DNA from: Manis javanica
Lineage: Eukaryota > Chordata > Mammalia > Pholidota > Manidae
Length of the DNA stretch: 64,000 nucleotides
Direction of reading: 5' to 3'
NCBI RefSeq assembly: GCF_040802235.1
Contig: NC_133158.1
Location: 40,800,001 to 40,864,000 of the forward strand
The position numbers were made by a program, and so were the translations under genes. Below are positions 33,693-43,300 of the stretch, piece by piece. Each line of letters begins with the position of its first letter. Position 1 is the stretch's first letter. The notes under the pieces were generated by a model, which ran no database searches, was not told the DNA's origin, and was given only the letters and a program-made list of their open reading frames with translations.

Positions 33693-34925
33693 GTGGTACA
33701 GAAGCCTACACTGGCCAAATGGGGCTCGTATTTACAGCAGCATAGCGTCCTCTATACTAGCCCCTTACATGGAGTACTCCAGTGCTTACTGTGGCCAGTG
33801 ACCTATACCAGTAGAATGCAGGAAGAACTTGCTTTTGAGCCCTTGGTGGCCGAGACTCCTTATCAGGAGGGAAAAGCCCCTATACCTGAAGATGCTTGGT
33901 ACACAGACAGCTCCAGTCATGGGCAGCCCCCGAAGTGGAGGGCTGTGGCTTTCCATCCTAAGACTGAGGCAATATGGATGGAGGATGGAGAGGGGAAGAG
34001 CAGCCAGTGGGCTGAGTTGCAGGCAGTATGGCCCGTGATCACCCAGGAGCCTTCCCCTGTAGTTGTCTGCACTGACAGCTGGGCCATCTATCGGGGCTTG
34101 ACCCTGTGGCTACCGACATGGTATCATGCCAACTGGATGGTTGGTCACCGGCCCCTCTGGGGGCAAGAGTTGTGGCAAGACCTGTGGGCCTCTGGTGAGA
34201 CTAAGACTGTTACCATGTATCATGTGACTGGCCATTTGCCTTTGGCATCCCTAGGGAATGATGAAGCAGACACACTGGCCCAGGTGCACTGGCCACAAGG
34301 AAAGCCTGCCTCTGATGTGGCCCAATGGCTACACCAGCATTTGTTGTCCACGGGGCAAAAGACAATGTGGGCTATAGCCCGTTGGTGGGGCTTGCCATTG
34401 ACCTTTGAAGAAGTCAGCAGAGCCCGGAAGGAGTGCCTTGTGTGCTCTAAGAGGGACTTACATGGAGTTCCATGTGGGACAATAGTGAGGGGGCTGATAC
34501 CCCTCGTCAGGTGGCAGGTAGACTCTACTGGGCCTCTGCCCATGTCAGAAGGGTATCAGTATGCCATGACTTGTGTGGACACAGCTACTGGACTATTGGT
34601 TGCTTTTCCTTCACGTTGTGCAGTTCAGCAAACCACCAAGAGGGACCTGGAGTATCTCTTTGCAGCCTATGGCCGGCTGCAGGTGACTGAGAGCAATCAA
34701 GGCACTAACTTTCCTGGACATGGGTTACAACAATGGGTGCAGCAATTAGAAATAAGATGGAAGTTTCATTTACCCTATAACCTTACCAGGGCAGGCATGA
34801 TAGAGAGGTACAATGGTTTGTTGAAATCTGGCCTGAAGTCGGACACCAACAGTCTGCGGGACTGGTCAGTTCGCCTGTGGACAGTGCTGCAGCGTCTGAA
34901 TGAGAAGCCACGTAAAGGAACTTAG
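33693..34925 (+). pseudogene. Provirus RNase H and integrase, long residual open frame
   Basis: 410 open codons. The first part is RNase H-like (YTDSS near codon 69, a Glu/Leu-rich helix, CTDSWA near codon 127 and a later Asp in GNDEAD). The second is integrase: a zinc-binding-like segment with a CLVC pair, the first catalytic Asp in WQVDSTGP, and the final Glu in MIERYNG. The second catalytic Asp is replaced by Asn at 34695-34697, so integrase activity is lost. The preceding connection region (33329-33690) is full of stops. No start codon or promoter of its own is evident. Confidence 0.82.
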
Positions 34926-35775
34926 AGCCCTGTGGATATGCTAACACACCTTCTGCCTCGCCTATACAACTGTATATGCAAACCAGAGAGGAGTTATTGA
35001 AGCCAGGGTACGGCCAGCAGGGGACCATCCTGCTGCCAGCCCCCACTGCATTAAGCCCCAGAGACACTGTTGAATCGACATGGACCTGGACATTTCGACA
35101 CATGGACCAGTGATGGCTGACCGTTCTGGCACCTTGGGGAAAAGGCCTGGAAGCTGGCCTCATGTGTATTCCTGGAGCAAAAGCTGAGTGGCCCCCAAAG
35201 ATCACTGTAGTGTACCCAAAACGTCCAGGAAGTAAGAGCATCTTATGGGGAAGTTTTGTTTTATCTTTATGGCCAGTGTATGTACCTTCCGTAGCCGTAC
35301 ATATTGACCCACCTGTAACTCCCACAGGGAGGCGGGTGAAAGTCTGGTATACTAGACCAGGACGAGGTCTCATTCCTGCCACTGTCCTATCACAGGACCC
35401 CTCTCTTGCATGTATCCTACCTGATGGACAAGATTTCCCTATGCTGGTGTCATTAAAACATGTATCTTATCACCCTTAAGGTTATTTTCTTCTACAGTCC
35501 TCATAGCCTAGATGCGCCCCCTGGCTGCAACTGCTGCGTGATTGCTCTGAACCCTGGGCTCCTGCCTGCCTATGCAATGACGAGCTATGGACTTAAATCT
35601 GCATGGGACTTTGAACCTAGCTAAATCTTCCGGTTTGAGGATTATCATAATTTTATTGCTGTTGCTATTGTTATGTTATTAGTCTGGTCACAATGTTCCA
35701 GGTTTCTGGCACAGGTGTCATTGTGGAAGAGGGGTAATGAGTAGATTGTAAAGTGAGATTTCTGGAGGGGTGGCC
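34926..35775 (+). pseudogene. Provirus 3' pol tail and untranslated region, no env
   Basis: After the stop at 34923-34925, similarity to the C-terminal pol/integrase tail continues in broken frames, with an open piece at 35162-35479. No signal peptide, furin-like site or transmembrane envelope frame is visible between here and the 3' LTR, so env is absent or lost. Confidence 0.6.
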
Positions 35776-36076
35776 TGTGGGTAAAACTGTAGTGCTTCCG
35801 GAGTATCTCCCCTGGCTTTAGTACATATCAACAGGCATTCCTCAGGGGTGGAGAGAAGTTCATCGCCATATTAATGGGTAATTACCTGGGCCACCTAGGG
35901 CTTCTCTGAACCTGAGACATTAGGGGGAGGTCTTGCTTGCTTCTGCCCAAGCAGGAAAGAGACTCCCGGGACTGCAGTTTGTAAGTAACAAATGGGTTTT
36001 AAACTTTATTTCTCCCTTTGACTGATTTTGGTTTTAGAGTTATTTTGACCCAGGATTTCCTCTCCCCGGAGTTACA
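35776..36076 (+). repeat. Provirus 3' LTR
   Basis: 301 bp from TGTGGGTAAAAC to GAGTTACA, matching 29090-29402 with scattered substitutions and a 6-bp gap. The polyadenylation signal of the 5' copy is changed to AACAAA, and the TATA-like motif is altered. It ends 920 bp before the ICOSLG start codon, directly against the CpG island. Confidence 0.88.
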
Positions 36077-36081
36077 GCGGG
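36077..36081. repeat. Target-site duplication, right copy (GCGGG)
   Basis: Identical to 29085-29089 and directly adjacent to the CA end of the 3' LTR. Confidence 0.8.
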
Positions 36082-37300
36082 CCGGGAGCCCTCCTTGCTC
36101 TGCCTTACCTTGCTCCCCAGCTCGCCCCGCCTTCCTTCTGGGTGCCGCTGGGGGCGAGGAGGGAAAGGTGCCCGGCTCACCCCTCCTGCCTGCCCCGCGG
36201 GACCCCAGCCTGCGGACCGAGGCGGCTGTGCGGGAGGGGCGCCCTCTTCCTCGCGGCCCCGCCTCTCTCTCTCCGTCGGCGCCCACCCGGGGTCCGCACT
36301 CAGTGCGCAGCGCGGGTGCCAGGGCCCCACGGAGGACGGGGGAGCAAAGCCGGGCCGAAGGGCCCCGGCGGGGCTGGGCGGTGGAGCCGGCCGCTGGCCT
36401 GCCCTCCTTCCTCTACTCCTTCGTTCGTTCCTCAACTGTCGTGGGCCCCCGACTTCACCTACGGTTGGAAGGTCTCGGCTCGGCCCCGAGAGGGCGGCAG
36501 GCAGCACGGCGCCCCCAGCCGGGCGGGCCTCCCTCGGCGCCCTGAGCTGCCCATCTCCGGCGCCCACGGGGCCCCGACGTGAGGCCTGGCCCGGGAAGGG
36601 CTGCGCTTTCTGGCGCCGGTGACCGAGCTTCCGCTCGTCGGCGCCGCGTCCGCCGCCGTGGTCCCGGGAGTGACGGGGCGGGGGCGGGGCCAGGGGCGGG
36701 CCGGGGGGCGGGGCCGGGCCAGCTCCTCGCCGGCCACCCGCTCCGCGCTCAGAGTCCCAGCGGCGCGGCGGACGCGGGTGCGGTTGGCCTCCGGCTTTCC
36801 GAGGTCCCCGCGGCCCGAGCACTGAGCCCCGAAGGCTCCCGCGCTCCGCGGGCTCCCGCGGCCTGAGGCCCCCGGTTTTCCCAGGCCGCCCGCCGCCGGC
36901 GGTCTCCGGCTCTCCGAGGTCTCCCGCGCTCCGAGGTCTCCCCAGCTCCGTGTCCGGCGCCCCTGGGGCTCCCGCGGCCCGGGGTCAGGCCCCACAATGC
37001 GGCTGAGAAGGTGAGCGCGCGGGCCAAACAGCCCGGCGCGGCGGGAAGGAGCGGAGGCGCGGCGGTCGGGAGCGGGGACCCGAGGTGGCCGGATGGGGAC
37101 CCGCTCGCCCGGCGGGGCGACCGCGGTTACTCGCTGGCCGGGCAGTGGGCACAGCGGCGGCGCGTGGGTGTGCTTGGGGGCGGGTCCACAGAGGGAAGGG
37201 ACAGAGCGAAAGCTGGAAGCCGACTCGCGCTCCCCGCCCCGCTTCCCTGCGCGCCCGCTGTCCCGCGCTCAGCGATTGCCCCGAAGGTAGGATGTGACCG
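36082..37300 (+). promoter_or_regulatory. ICOSLG: CpG island and ICOSLG promoter
   Basis: Very GC-rich with dense CpG, surrounding the first ICOSLG coding exon. At about 36670-36722 there is a cluster of GGGGCGGGGC-type Sp1/KLF boxes. No TATA box is seen, in keeping with a dispersed CpG-island promoter. The 5'UTR probably starts between about 36700 and 36990; the exact start is not visible. The degenerate TCCGAGGTCTCC repeats at about 36830-36950 may fall in the 5'UTR. Long open frames on both strands here come from low stop-codon density. Confidence 0.75.
36997..37010 (+). CDS. ICOSLG: ICOSLG coding exon 1
   Basis: 14 coding bases, MRLR plus two bases (AG), then GTGAGC. The human protein also starts MRL. 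The ATG context is cccacaATGc, with A at -3 counting from the ATG being c/a-rich rather than optimal. It lies in the CpG island. Confidence 0.85.
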
Positions 37301-40300
37301 CTCTGTGCCCAGGAGGATGTCGGATACCTCCAAGGGCAGCTGGTGCCTGCCGTGTGATGACATGCCCTCCCCACAGCAGTCAGCCTGGAAGGTGGGGCTG
37401 CCTCAGGGACCTTCTGTCACTCCAGGTCACTGCCAGCCCCAAGGGGTGGAATGACAGCTCCCAGCTTTTTGCCAAAATACCCTCTTCAGGGTGTATGGTG
37501 GGGTCCACAGCATGTGCCCGGGTGACGAGCTGGTGAGGTACCCTGTCCCTAGGTGCCCCACCCACCCAGTCCAAAACCTCCCCCACACCTGGGCCCCTTC
37601 ACCCAGTCTCCCCAGTTAGAAATGTAGGTAGTGAAGAACATTTTCTCAAGAGAGAAAAACCTAAGTACTAGAATATCAGGGCCACCCACATTCTGGAGTC
37701 TGGGGGACTGGGGGGCAGGTGGGACAGCAGAGTGGTAGGAGGGCCCGAGGAGAGGGCACAGAGAGGCCTACAGAGAGGCAGGCAGGCAGCACCCAGCGAG
37801 GGAGGCACTCCCACCTCCCTTGCCAGAGCTCAGAGCCTGTACGTGCACCCATCCTCCTCCCCAGAAAGCCCCCAGACACCCTGAGGAAGCCCTCGAGGCA
37901 CATGGTCCTGCATCCTGAGCACAGATAGGGTGGGCCTGGCGAGCGCCCACTGGGTGGGTACCAGGGGAGACCAGTGGGGGACTCCGGAGCTTCCACAGCC
38001 TTGTATGGCAGAGGGTTCCTCTGGCCCTGGGGAAGATGGCTGGAGGGGTCAAGACTGGAGGTGGGGGTTATTGAAATGGTCCCCACAAGTGGGAATTGTG
38101 GCCCCAACAGGGACAATGAGAGAGGACAGGCCCACCTGCAGGCTGCAGTCTTGGGGCGTGGAGGGCTCCTGGTGGCCCAGGGCCTGGCTTGGGCAGGAGA
38201 GTGGTGCTTGCTGGTGGCCACTTGGGAGTGGAGGCCTCCATGCAGACTCACATGACAGCTCTTGGGGTGGGGCAGGGTTTCTTTAGGTGCAGAGCTTGAG
38301 GACACAGCATCCCAGGAGACATGCAGGAAGGGGAGCTAGGCTGAGGCAGGCAGGGGGCAAAGGCACCAAGGTCAGAGGCTGGGGGAGCCTGGGAAGTGGC
38401 TGGAGGGTTTGTGAACCCCTGGTCGCCGAACTGCCCACCAGCTCTGGAGAAGCCACCAGATTTGGATTCAGAATGACCATGTTCCTTTAAATGGCAGGCC
38501 TGTAACTCACCTGACCCTGCCATTGGGAGTGTTATATGTCTCCCCCAAATTTAAATGCAGCTCTTGCTAGAAATACCTTGAAAGCATTTGTTTCTGATCT
38601 CATACAATTTCTTGTAATCCATCCCTGACGAGGCTAGGCCACCAGCAGGTAGAAGGCATGCCCTCGAGTGGGTGGCCTTCTCCACCCTTTATGAGCATGC
38701 TCTCTTCCCTGCAGCTGGCCCAGGCCTGGGACTGGCCCGAGAATGGCTGGGCCTGATTCCTCTCCCTGAATTCCCTCCCTGGAACCTCACCAGGGCACTG
38801 GCTGGCTGGCAACGTGTTCGCATTTCTGTGTGGGTGTAGCCTACTCCTGCCTGTGAGAAGCTGCTGCCGCCCCTTTGGGAGAAGCAGAAACTCACCTGCC
38901 ATTCTGGTTGTTTGTTTTCCAGTCCCTGGCTGCTCCTGCTGTTGCTCATCGGCCTGCAAGCCGGTAAGTCCAGACGGTGCTCTTACTGGGCAGGAGCCCA
39001 GCTTCCAAGCCCTTCGGTGCTGGGGGGGTGCCTCGGGGTGCAGGGACCTCACCACAGCCCTCCTTGCTTTCCCAGGACTCCAGGCCTCAGGTAACATGTG
39101 GAATTACAGGCTCAGAGGAGAGGCTTGTCCAGTCCCTTGCCCTGGTTTCACAAGGTGTTTAGTGTGGGTGGAAGGCTGTTCCTCTACATAGTTCAGTCCC
39201 TCTGCTGTGCAGATGAGCCCGACCTGGGCCTTCTGCTTCTCCCAGCCCTGATGTCTCCCCAGTCAGCCCAGGGGAGCCCCCAAAGCACCAGCTTCCAGAA
39301 GAGCAAGGAACAGGGATTCCGCCTGCAGCTGAGACCAGGGCCAGGCCCAGCCTTCCAGCCACAGGGGGAGGTGCTGTCCCTGCAGGCGTTTAAGTGGCTG
39401 CATAGACTGGAAAACACTGGATACCTCAAGTGGGCCTTTTCTGATGTAGTGTGAACCCCATCATATGCTGCTGCTGAGAAACGGATACTCTCTTTTAAAT
39501 GTCTGAATCTTGTAAAACCCTTTTAATTTTTAATTAATTATAAGCTCCCAAGAAGTGGCACGAACAGTGCAGAGCGGTCCCCTGCCTCTCCCAGCGCTGG
39601 CCTCTAACATCACCATAGGTCACATCCGATGCTGCCCTGGAGTGGCTTTCCGCAAATGTCTGCATGTTTAAAATACTGTTGCATTCCAGTGTGTATCTTA
39701 CTAATACATTCTTCTACTGAAATGAGGTAGAAGGTGTCTGAGTCTCGCAACCAAGACTACCCCCCACCCCTAATAGAACAACCTGGAAAGCTGAGAGTGA
39801 CCTGCGGAGAATAAGCTGCGTGCTTTGTTGATCCTTGCAGATATTCAAGGGAAAGAAGTTAGAGCCATGGTGGGCAGCGACGTCGAGCTCAGCTGCATTT
39901 ACCCCAAAAAGAACAGTTTTGATTTAAATGACCTTCATGTGTATTGGCAAATCAACGTCACTGAACAATCGCATATGGGCAAGCCACACACTGCCAGTCT
40001 GAATAATACCACTGTGGTGACATACTACCTTGCCCGCAATGGCTCCGCAGGCCATAAGGACAGCCACTACAAGGACCGGGCCCACCTGTCCCTGGACCGC
40101 ATGAAGAGGGGAGACTTCTCTCTGCATCTGTACAACATCACCCCCCAGGATGAACAGAAATTTAATTGCCTGGTGTTTAGGGAGTTAGAAATGATTCTGA
40201 AAGTCGTGGTCACACTGCACGTGGCAGGTAAGACCGGCAAAGCTGACAGCCGATTCAGCTCAGCCTTCCACCCTGGAAACAGTGCTGATAAGACCTGTTT

Positions 40301-43300
40301 TCTGGTTTATTTACCTGTTTCTTCACATAAAGAAAATCCTCATGTTAGCAGGCTTCTGTTTAACTGTGTGTGAAGTTTAAAAAAATCATTCAACTCATAA
40401 GAGGCTTTTCCCAAACCCGAGGCTACCTGGCTGCACAGAAGTCCTACTAATCTCGCTGTCCTTGCTTTGAATTCTCCATCTCAACCCAAACCAGATTTTT
40501 AAAAAATGAATTAAGAGGGGTGCTGTGAAGCACTAAGTGAGATCAGAACCTAGGAAGAGAATTAGAGTTAACCAAGGCCTTCAGCTCAGTGACGAGATAG
40601 GCTGTGTGCCTGTCAGGTGAATTACATGCTCCCCAAGACATTAGATTCGAAGGAGGCCTCCTCCCTGGGCCAGGGGGCACTGCTGGTCACTGCCCACCGG
40701 GCTCAGTGGCCCCTTTTTTGGGGTCCGTGGGGATGACATTTGGGCAGAACAGGGCCTCATAGCCACCCCCAGACCACAGCCCTGGCCCTGCCTCTCCACC
40801 AGGTCAGGGCACAGCAGGCCACCTCCCCTCTGACCTGGCCACTGGCACCCTGTGCCCCTCTGTCTCTGACCTTCAGAACCTGGCATTTTCCCTCCCCTGC
40901 AGCAAACTACAGCATGCCCGTGGTCAGCTCCCTGAGCAGCCCTGAGCAGGGCGAGGAGCTTGCCTTCACATGCACATCCACAAACGGCTACCCAAAACCA
41001 AACGTGTACTGGATCAACAAGACGGACAACAGCCTGCTGGACACAGCCCTGCAGAACAGCACCATCTCCCTGAATGAGCGGGGCCTGTATGACGTGGTCA
41101 GCATCCTGAGGATCAGGCGGATCCCCAACGTGAATGTCGGCTGCTGCATAGAGAACGTGCTTTTGCACCAAAACCTGACTGTCAGCAGCCAGACAGGTAA
41201 GGTCACCTGCGTGTGCATGCCCCCCAACCCAGGACGGTGGGCCGTGGTGGCGGGGAAGCCCTATCAGGCAGGAGACCAAGCCCCTTTGGGGAACTCGGCA
41301 GTTGGCATTAGCTTCAGTGGGTGGCAGGGCGAGAAGGGGACAGCCAGGCAACAAGTTCACTGCGGCTGCCAAGGGCAGGACTGGGGCTGGTTGCTTGAGG
41401 CACATTGCTTAATGTAATCTTCACTCCTGGGTCAGTTCTGGTGACCCATTTTACAGAGGAGGGACTGAGGCCTAAAAGGTCATGTAACATTTCAGGAGCC
41501 ACAGGACCAGGCAGCAGCGGGAGGAGGGAAGCCCGCACCTGCTGGTCTTTGGGCGTGTGCCCCCGGAAAGACCCCCTCGCTGGGGGGTCTCAGTGGGCCT
41601 GCTGGGGGCCCAGGGCCTCTCTGGGGAAGGGTGTGGGTGGGTGACTCCTTCACAGAAGCCATAGGCTCCCATCTCCAGTGTGGAGATGACACGTGGAAGG
41701 AGGCTGGGGGAGGGGGCTGGGCTCGGTGGGCCCCGCCTGCTGCAGGGACCCATTAGGCAGCCCACGGGGCCTGCTGCCGCGTGTAAGGAAATGCACGGGT
41801 CTTTGTTCAGAAGTGATAAAAATTCAAGATGACAACAGCAGAGCACTGGGCTGAGCACAGGCCCTCTGACCGCGCCCCTGAGCCTGCACAGGTCACAGGC
41901 CATGACACCGGCCCTGACCTGCAGGGCCGACTCCCTCCTCCCTGATCAGAGCACAGCCCTGTGACTCGGTGGTCGTGGTCTCTGAGCCAGAATGGACCAG
42001 GACAAGCGCTGCACCAAGGAGCCCACCTCTGAACCTCTGTCCCTGGGTGGTGGTCTCCCTTGCAGAGCAGCCCGGGCAGCAGGCAGAAGGGCAACTGGAA
42101 GGTTCTCCTCAGGCAGGGGCCCCGACCCTGGTGGCCTCGTGGGACAGCCTGGGGAATCTGTGAAAGCCCCCGTGCCCAGACCCACTGGTCAGCACCTCGG
42201 GGCTGTCTGGGCATCAGGACATGTTTAAAAGCTTCCAGATGATTTTAAGGTGCATTTAATTCCAAGCCGCTGTCTAGCTCATGGTTTCTGCAGGTTTGGA
42301 GAAACACAGGGCATTTGTCATGGGCTCTCCAGGAAAGCTGTGGCTTGTCTGCCCGTGAGAACCACTTTCCCAGGGGCTGAACAGCTGGGTACTAGGACAG
42401 TAGGGACTGGTCCCTGTGCACTGCGGGGGGTGTGAAATGTTGCAGGCACTGTGGAAGCAGTCTGGCCATTCCTCAAGAATCTAAACAGTTTCCACACGAC
42501 CCTGCAACCCCAGGCCTAAGGCACAGACCCAAAAGAAGTGAAAACAGGACTCAAACACACACTCACACATGAATGTCCGTGGCAGCCCTGGCCACAGTGC
42601 CCAAAAGGCAGGAACAGCCCAAGTAGCACGGACGGTGCAGGGACCTGCCACGTGGCCCACCCACACAGTGGGGTCGTATTCAGCCCCGAGAAGGAAGAAG
42701 GCATGACCCACACTACGACGGGGATGCACCTGGAATGTGAGGCTAAGTGACGGAGCCAGACACGGAGGGTCACACGTTGTATGGCAAATATCCAGATTAG
42801 GCAAATCCTTGGAGACAGAAAGTGGATTCAAGGTGACCAAGGCTGAGGGAGGGATGTGGGATGCATGACTGCTCATGGGGAGGAGGTTTCCTTTTGGGGT
42901 GGTGGAATATTCTGGAATTAGATAGTGGTTATGGCTGCATCACACTGTGAATGTACTAAATACCACAGAATTGTTCACCTTAAAATGGTGAATTTTATGT
43001 TATGTTATTTTCACCTCGATTTTTTATTTAAGAGCCAGAAATAAACCTAGAAAAAAATTAATAAGAAAGCCAGGAAAAATCTGCGCTTCCTGCTCTGTCC
43101 GCCCCCCACCAGGTGTGGCCGTTAGAGGGGCTGGGATCGCACGTCACCAAGGTAGGATGGGCAGGAGTGACACCCCTGGAAGAGATGGAGGCTCACCAAG
43201 GAGAGGAAACCCTTCTCTCCATCAGCCTTACATTTGAAAGACGGCAGTCATGCGGGGAGGCCTGGCTCTGAAACTTCCCTGAGCTCCCGTCTCTGCTGGT

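Larger units (their letters stand above)
29090..36076 (+). mobile_element. ERV-L-like (class III) endogenous provirus, decayed
   Basis: A 7.0-kb provirus: 5' LTR 29090-29402, gag-like region to about 32150, protease about 32189-32460, reverse transcriptase about 32460-33330, RNase H and integrase 33693-34925, a pol tail to 35479, no recognisable env, and 3' LTR 35776-36076. Both LTRs start TG and end CA and are bounded by the 5-bp duplication GCGGG. By eye the LTRs differ at about 45-50 of roughly 300 aligned positions plus gaps, so the insertion is old. It is interrupted by two minus-strand LTR-type insertions (about 29650-30010 and 30556-31345). Multiple stops and frameshifts make it non-functional. 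Assignment to the ERV-L/class III side rests on the pol motifs, lack of env and the 5-bp duplication. Confidence 0.88.

Noticed and set aside
36040-36822. A 260-codon minus-strand frame in the CpG island
   Set aside because: Pro/Arg/Gly-rich, crosses the LTR border, and several frames on both strands are equally long. It reflects high GC content.
40641-41405. A 254-codon minus-strand frame opposite ICOSLG exon 4
   Set aside because: A shadow of the IgC exon, extending into both introns with no family similarity.
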